DNA of 64,000 nt from Tolypothrix campylonemoides VB511288. GTDB taxonomy: Bacteria; Cyanobacteriota; Cyanobacteriia; Cyanobacteriales; Nostocaceae. This document shows positions 62,525 to 64,000 of the stretch, one piece after another. Below the pieces are notes generated by a model. It was not told the DNA's origin, searched no databases, and was given only the letters and a program-made list of their open reading frames with translations. Each line of letters opens with the position of its first letter. Position 1 is the stretch's first letter. The translations under genes were made by a program, and so were the position numbers. The stretch covers positions 543,937 to 607,936 of the forward strand of contig JXCB02000023.1 in NCBI GenBank assembly GCA_000828075.3. Direction: 5' to 3'.

Positions 62525-63109
62525 ATGCTTTCATCTCCTATTTTTTTACGCATGCCGCCAGATTTGCAAATGACAGATGAGCAATTTTTTGAGTTCTGTC
62601 AGGTGAACCGAGATTTACGTATCGAACGTGATAAATTTGGTGAGATATCAATTATGCCCCCTACTGGCTCAGAGACAGGCAACCGTAGCGGTAGTATATT
62701 TGGCGAGCTTTATATTTGGGCGAATCAAGACGGAACAGGTATTTGTTTTGACTCTAGCACTGGATTTAAGCTATCAACAGGTGCAGATAGGTCGCCTGAT
62801 GCCTCTTGGATGAAACTGGAACGCTGGAATACTCTAACATCAGAACAACAGCAAGGATTTGCCCCAATTTGTCCAGATTTTGTCGTAGAACTCCGGTCAT
62901 CTTCTGACAATCTCCAGCCTTTAAAAGACAAAATGGAAGAATATATGAAGGAACCAGGAATACAATTAGGTTGGTTAATTGACCGCAAGCACCGCAAAGT
63001 TTATATCTATCGTCCTGGGATACCAGAAGAATGTTTAGAGAACCCTGCTACTGTCAGTGGTGAAGAAGTTTTGCCAGGGTTTGTTTTGAATATGAGTAAG
63101 ATTTGGTAG
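62525..63109 (+). CDS. Uma2 family endonuclease-like protein (DUF820), copy 2
   Basis: Same length and nearly the same sequence as copy 1; the first 24 residues are identical (for example FLRMPPDLQMTDEQFFEFCQ). ERDKFGEISIMPPTGSETG, RSPDASWMKLERW, CPDFVVELRSSSDNL and LGWLIDRKHRKVYIYRPG are closer to the DUF820 consensus, so this may be the functional copy. Its stop codon overlaps a frame leading into the PAS protein. Confidence 0.88.
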   Translation: MLSSPIFLRMPPDLQMTDEQFFEFCQVNRDLRIERDKFGEISIMPPTGSETGNRSGSIFGELYIWANQDGTGICFDSSTGFKLSTGADRSPDASWMKLERWNTLTSEQQQGFAPICPDFVVELRSSSDNLQPLKDKMEEYMKEPGIQLGWLIDRKHRKVYIYRPGIPEECLENPATVSGEEVLPGFVLNMSKIW

Positions 63110-63699
63110 TGCAAGTCTTAACTGCTGCTAGAATTTTTCTTATTTTCAGGAAACTTACACTTAACTTCAATCTCAAAGTTGCCTTGCGGGAGTGGCAGAG
63201 GGAGCCAAAGAATGAGAATTTAATGATGGGTGGATTGCTGGCTAAAGTCCGGGAGAGATGGCAAGAACTCGAACTGGATTTAGATCCTATAGCTAGGGAA
63301 TTTTATGAGCGCAGTGAGGTTGCACACAAGAAGGTGGGACAGCGAATTCGCGAACAAGGGGCATTGCTTAATGTAGTTACAGACGCCATTATTGTTCAAA
63401 GTTTATCAAACCAAATTTTATTTTGGAACAAAAGTGCCGAGCACATTTTTGGCTGGAAGGCACAAGAAGTTTTAGGTAAGAGTGCTAATCAACTTTTGTA
63501 CAACCAACCTTTGCCGCAACACCAAGAAATTTACAAGACTGTGTTAAAGCATGACTTTTGGCAGGGTGAGTTGCAGAAAATCACTAAGTTCGGTCAGGAA
63601 ATTATAGTTGAAAGTCGTTGGACGTTATGGCGCAATGAACATTCTCAGCCGAAATCAATCATCGTCATTGATACTAAGATTGATCCGAGAAGGAATTAG
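63103..63699 (+). CDS. PAS-domain protein, probably truncated
   Basis: A 198-residue frame; the start is uncertain (TTG 63103, GTG 63109 or ATG 63223). Residues about 25-70 (LREWQREPKNENLMMGGLLA, DPIAREFYERSEVAHKKVGQ) resemble the end of an nSTAND or WD40-type protein. A PAS fold follows: LNVVTDAIIVQSLSNQILFW, NKSAEHIFGWKAQEVLGKSA and HSQPKSIIVIDTKID. In full-length relatives a further PAS or histidine-kinase region would continue, but here the frame stops at 63699. A remnant of a sensor kinase or a stand-alone PAS protein. Confidence 0.6.
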   Translation: MVVQVLTAARIFLIFRKLTLNFNLKVALREWQREPKNENLMMGGLLAKVRERWQELELDLDPIAREFYERSEVAHKKVGQRIREQGALLNVVTDAIIVQSLSNQILFWNKSAEHIFGWKAQEVLGKSANQLLYNQPLPQHQEIYKTVLKHDFWQGELQKITKFGQEIIVESRWTLWRNEHSQPKSIIVIDTKIDPRRN

Positions 63700-63894
63700 G
63701 GTGAGTCAGGGGCAATCGCCTATACTGCAAACCCATCCAGCAGGCGATCGCCTGGGCTACTATCCCATCTTCAAGAACCTGCAAACCGAAGAAGCAACAG
63801 CCCCTTGTAAAACCAGCTACAAGTACATTTGGGACGCGTAGGGGCTAAAAATTGCGTACTTTTACAATGTAAAAGTGGTGTATTGAATTCTGAT

Positions 63895-63999
63895 ACTCAT
63901 TCATGAGTTGCAAACACTCGCTCACGAGTTGCAAACACTCGTTCACGAGTCCCAACCACTCGCCCACGAGTTGCAAACACTCGTCCACGAGTATCAAAC
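63895..63999. repeat. 21-nt tandem array with palindromic core, reaching the window edge
   Basis: Five units of exactly 21 nt. Each has an ACTCG(N4)CGAGT palindrome (ACTCAttcaTGAGT in the first) followed by a 7-nt spacer, TGCAAAC in three units. It may continue past base 64000. On the - strand the frame stays open to a stop at 63845 and reads LVNECLQ-type heptapeptides. A palindrome, ACTTTTACAATGTAAAAGT, lies at 63859-63877. Confidence 0.85.
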
Positions 64000-64000
64000 A

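Noticed and set aside
63895-64000. CRISPR array
   Set aside because: The units are 21 nt with 7-nt near-identical spacers, so there are no unique spacers and no cas genes nearby.
1-64000. tRNA, rRNA or riboswitch genes
   Set aside because: I scanned intergenic stretches by eye for TTCGAAT-type T-loops and conserved riboswitch cores and found none. A covariance-model search would be decisive.

Overview
The window comes from a filamentous, heterocyst-type cyanobacterium (order Nostocales). I infer this from many HIP1 octamers (GCGATCGC), heptanucleotide tandem repeats between and inside genes, cyanobacterial marker genes (heme oxygenase, DUF2232 membrane protein, TIGR00303-type CobT, multi-copy Uma2) and a block I recognise as hormogonium polysaccharide genes (hpsL-N-O-P plus an hpsU-like acetyltransferase). 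I cannot name the genus.

Layout. (1) 0.2-19.6 kb, + strand: a dense exopolysaccharide cluster. About ten glycosyltransferases (mostly GT4, two GT2) alternate with three SAM methyltransferases, a Wzy-like polymerase, an asparagine synthase, an SGNH hydrolase, a YdcF-family protein and a hexapeptide acetyltransferase, often with overlapping start and stop codons. (2) 19.9-25.4 kb, mostly - strand: accessory genes. These are a Uma2 nuclease, an Rpn/DUF4351 protein flanked by a duplicated ydcF/hicB relic, a second YdcF, an SMP-30 lactonase, a YefM/YoeB-type toxin-antitoxin pair with a palindromic operator candidate, and a CSP41-like epimerase. (3) 25.7-30.5 kb: polysaccharide genes resume with a GT4, the initiating sugar transferase, and gmd and fcl for GDP-fucose. 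(4) 30.8-53.9 kb: scattered housekeeping genes (MTHFS, U32 peptidase, Nif3-like, CobT-like, Crp-type regulator, heme oxygenase, glmM), two orphan ABC components, a PstS-like protein, and a 1482-residue protein with a C-terminal Hsp70 ATPase and a long acidic Thr/Pro-rich region. (5) 54.4-61.0 kb: a GT-A protein, then the hpsL-hpsN-hpsO-hpsP run. (6) 61.2-64.0 kb: a 1-Cys peroxiredoxin, tandem Uma2 copies, a truncated PAS protein and a 21-nt palindromic tandem array that reaches the window edge.

Together the two polysaccharide blocks could supply a lipid-linked primer (sugar transferase), nucleotide sugars (gmd/fcl), chain-building transferases, methyl and acetyl decorations and two polymerase/ligase-type membrane proteins. 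No Wzx flippase and no Wza/Wzc export proteins are present, so those must lie elsewhere.

The most unusual content is repeat biology. A 146-bp non-autonomous element at 12.5-13.1 kb has been interrupted by two other inverted-repeat elements. Removing both insertions and their target duplications restores exactly the length of an intact copy at 30.6 kb. HIP1-type repeats have apparently inserted in frame into three genes (sugar transferase, heme oxygenase, Hsp70-like). Microsatellite-like repeats have entered the coding frames of hpsL, cobT-like and U32 genes. All similarity statements come from recognition by eye; no searches were run.
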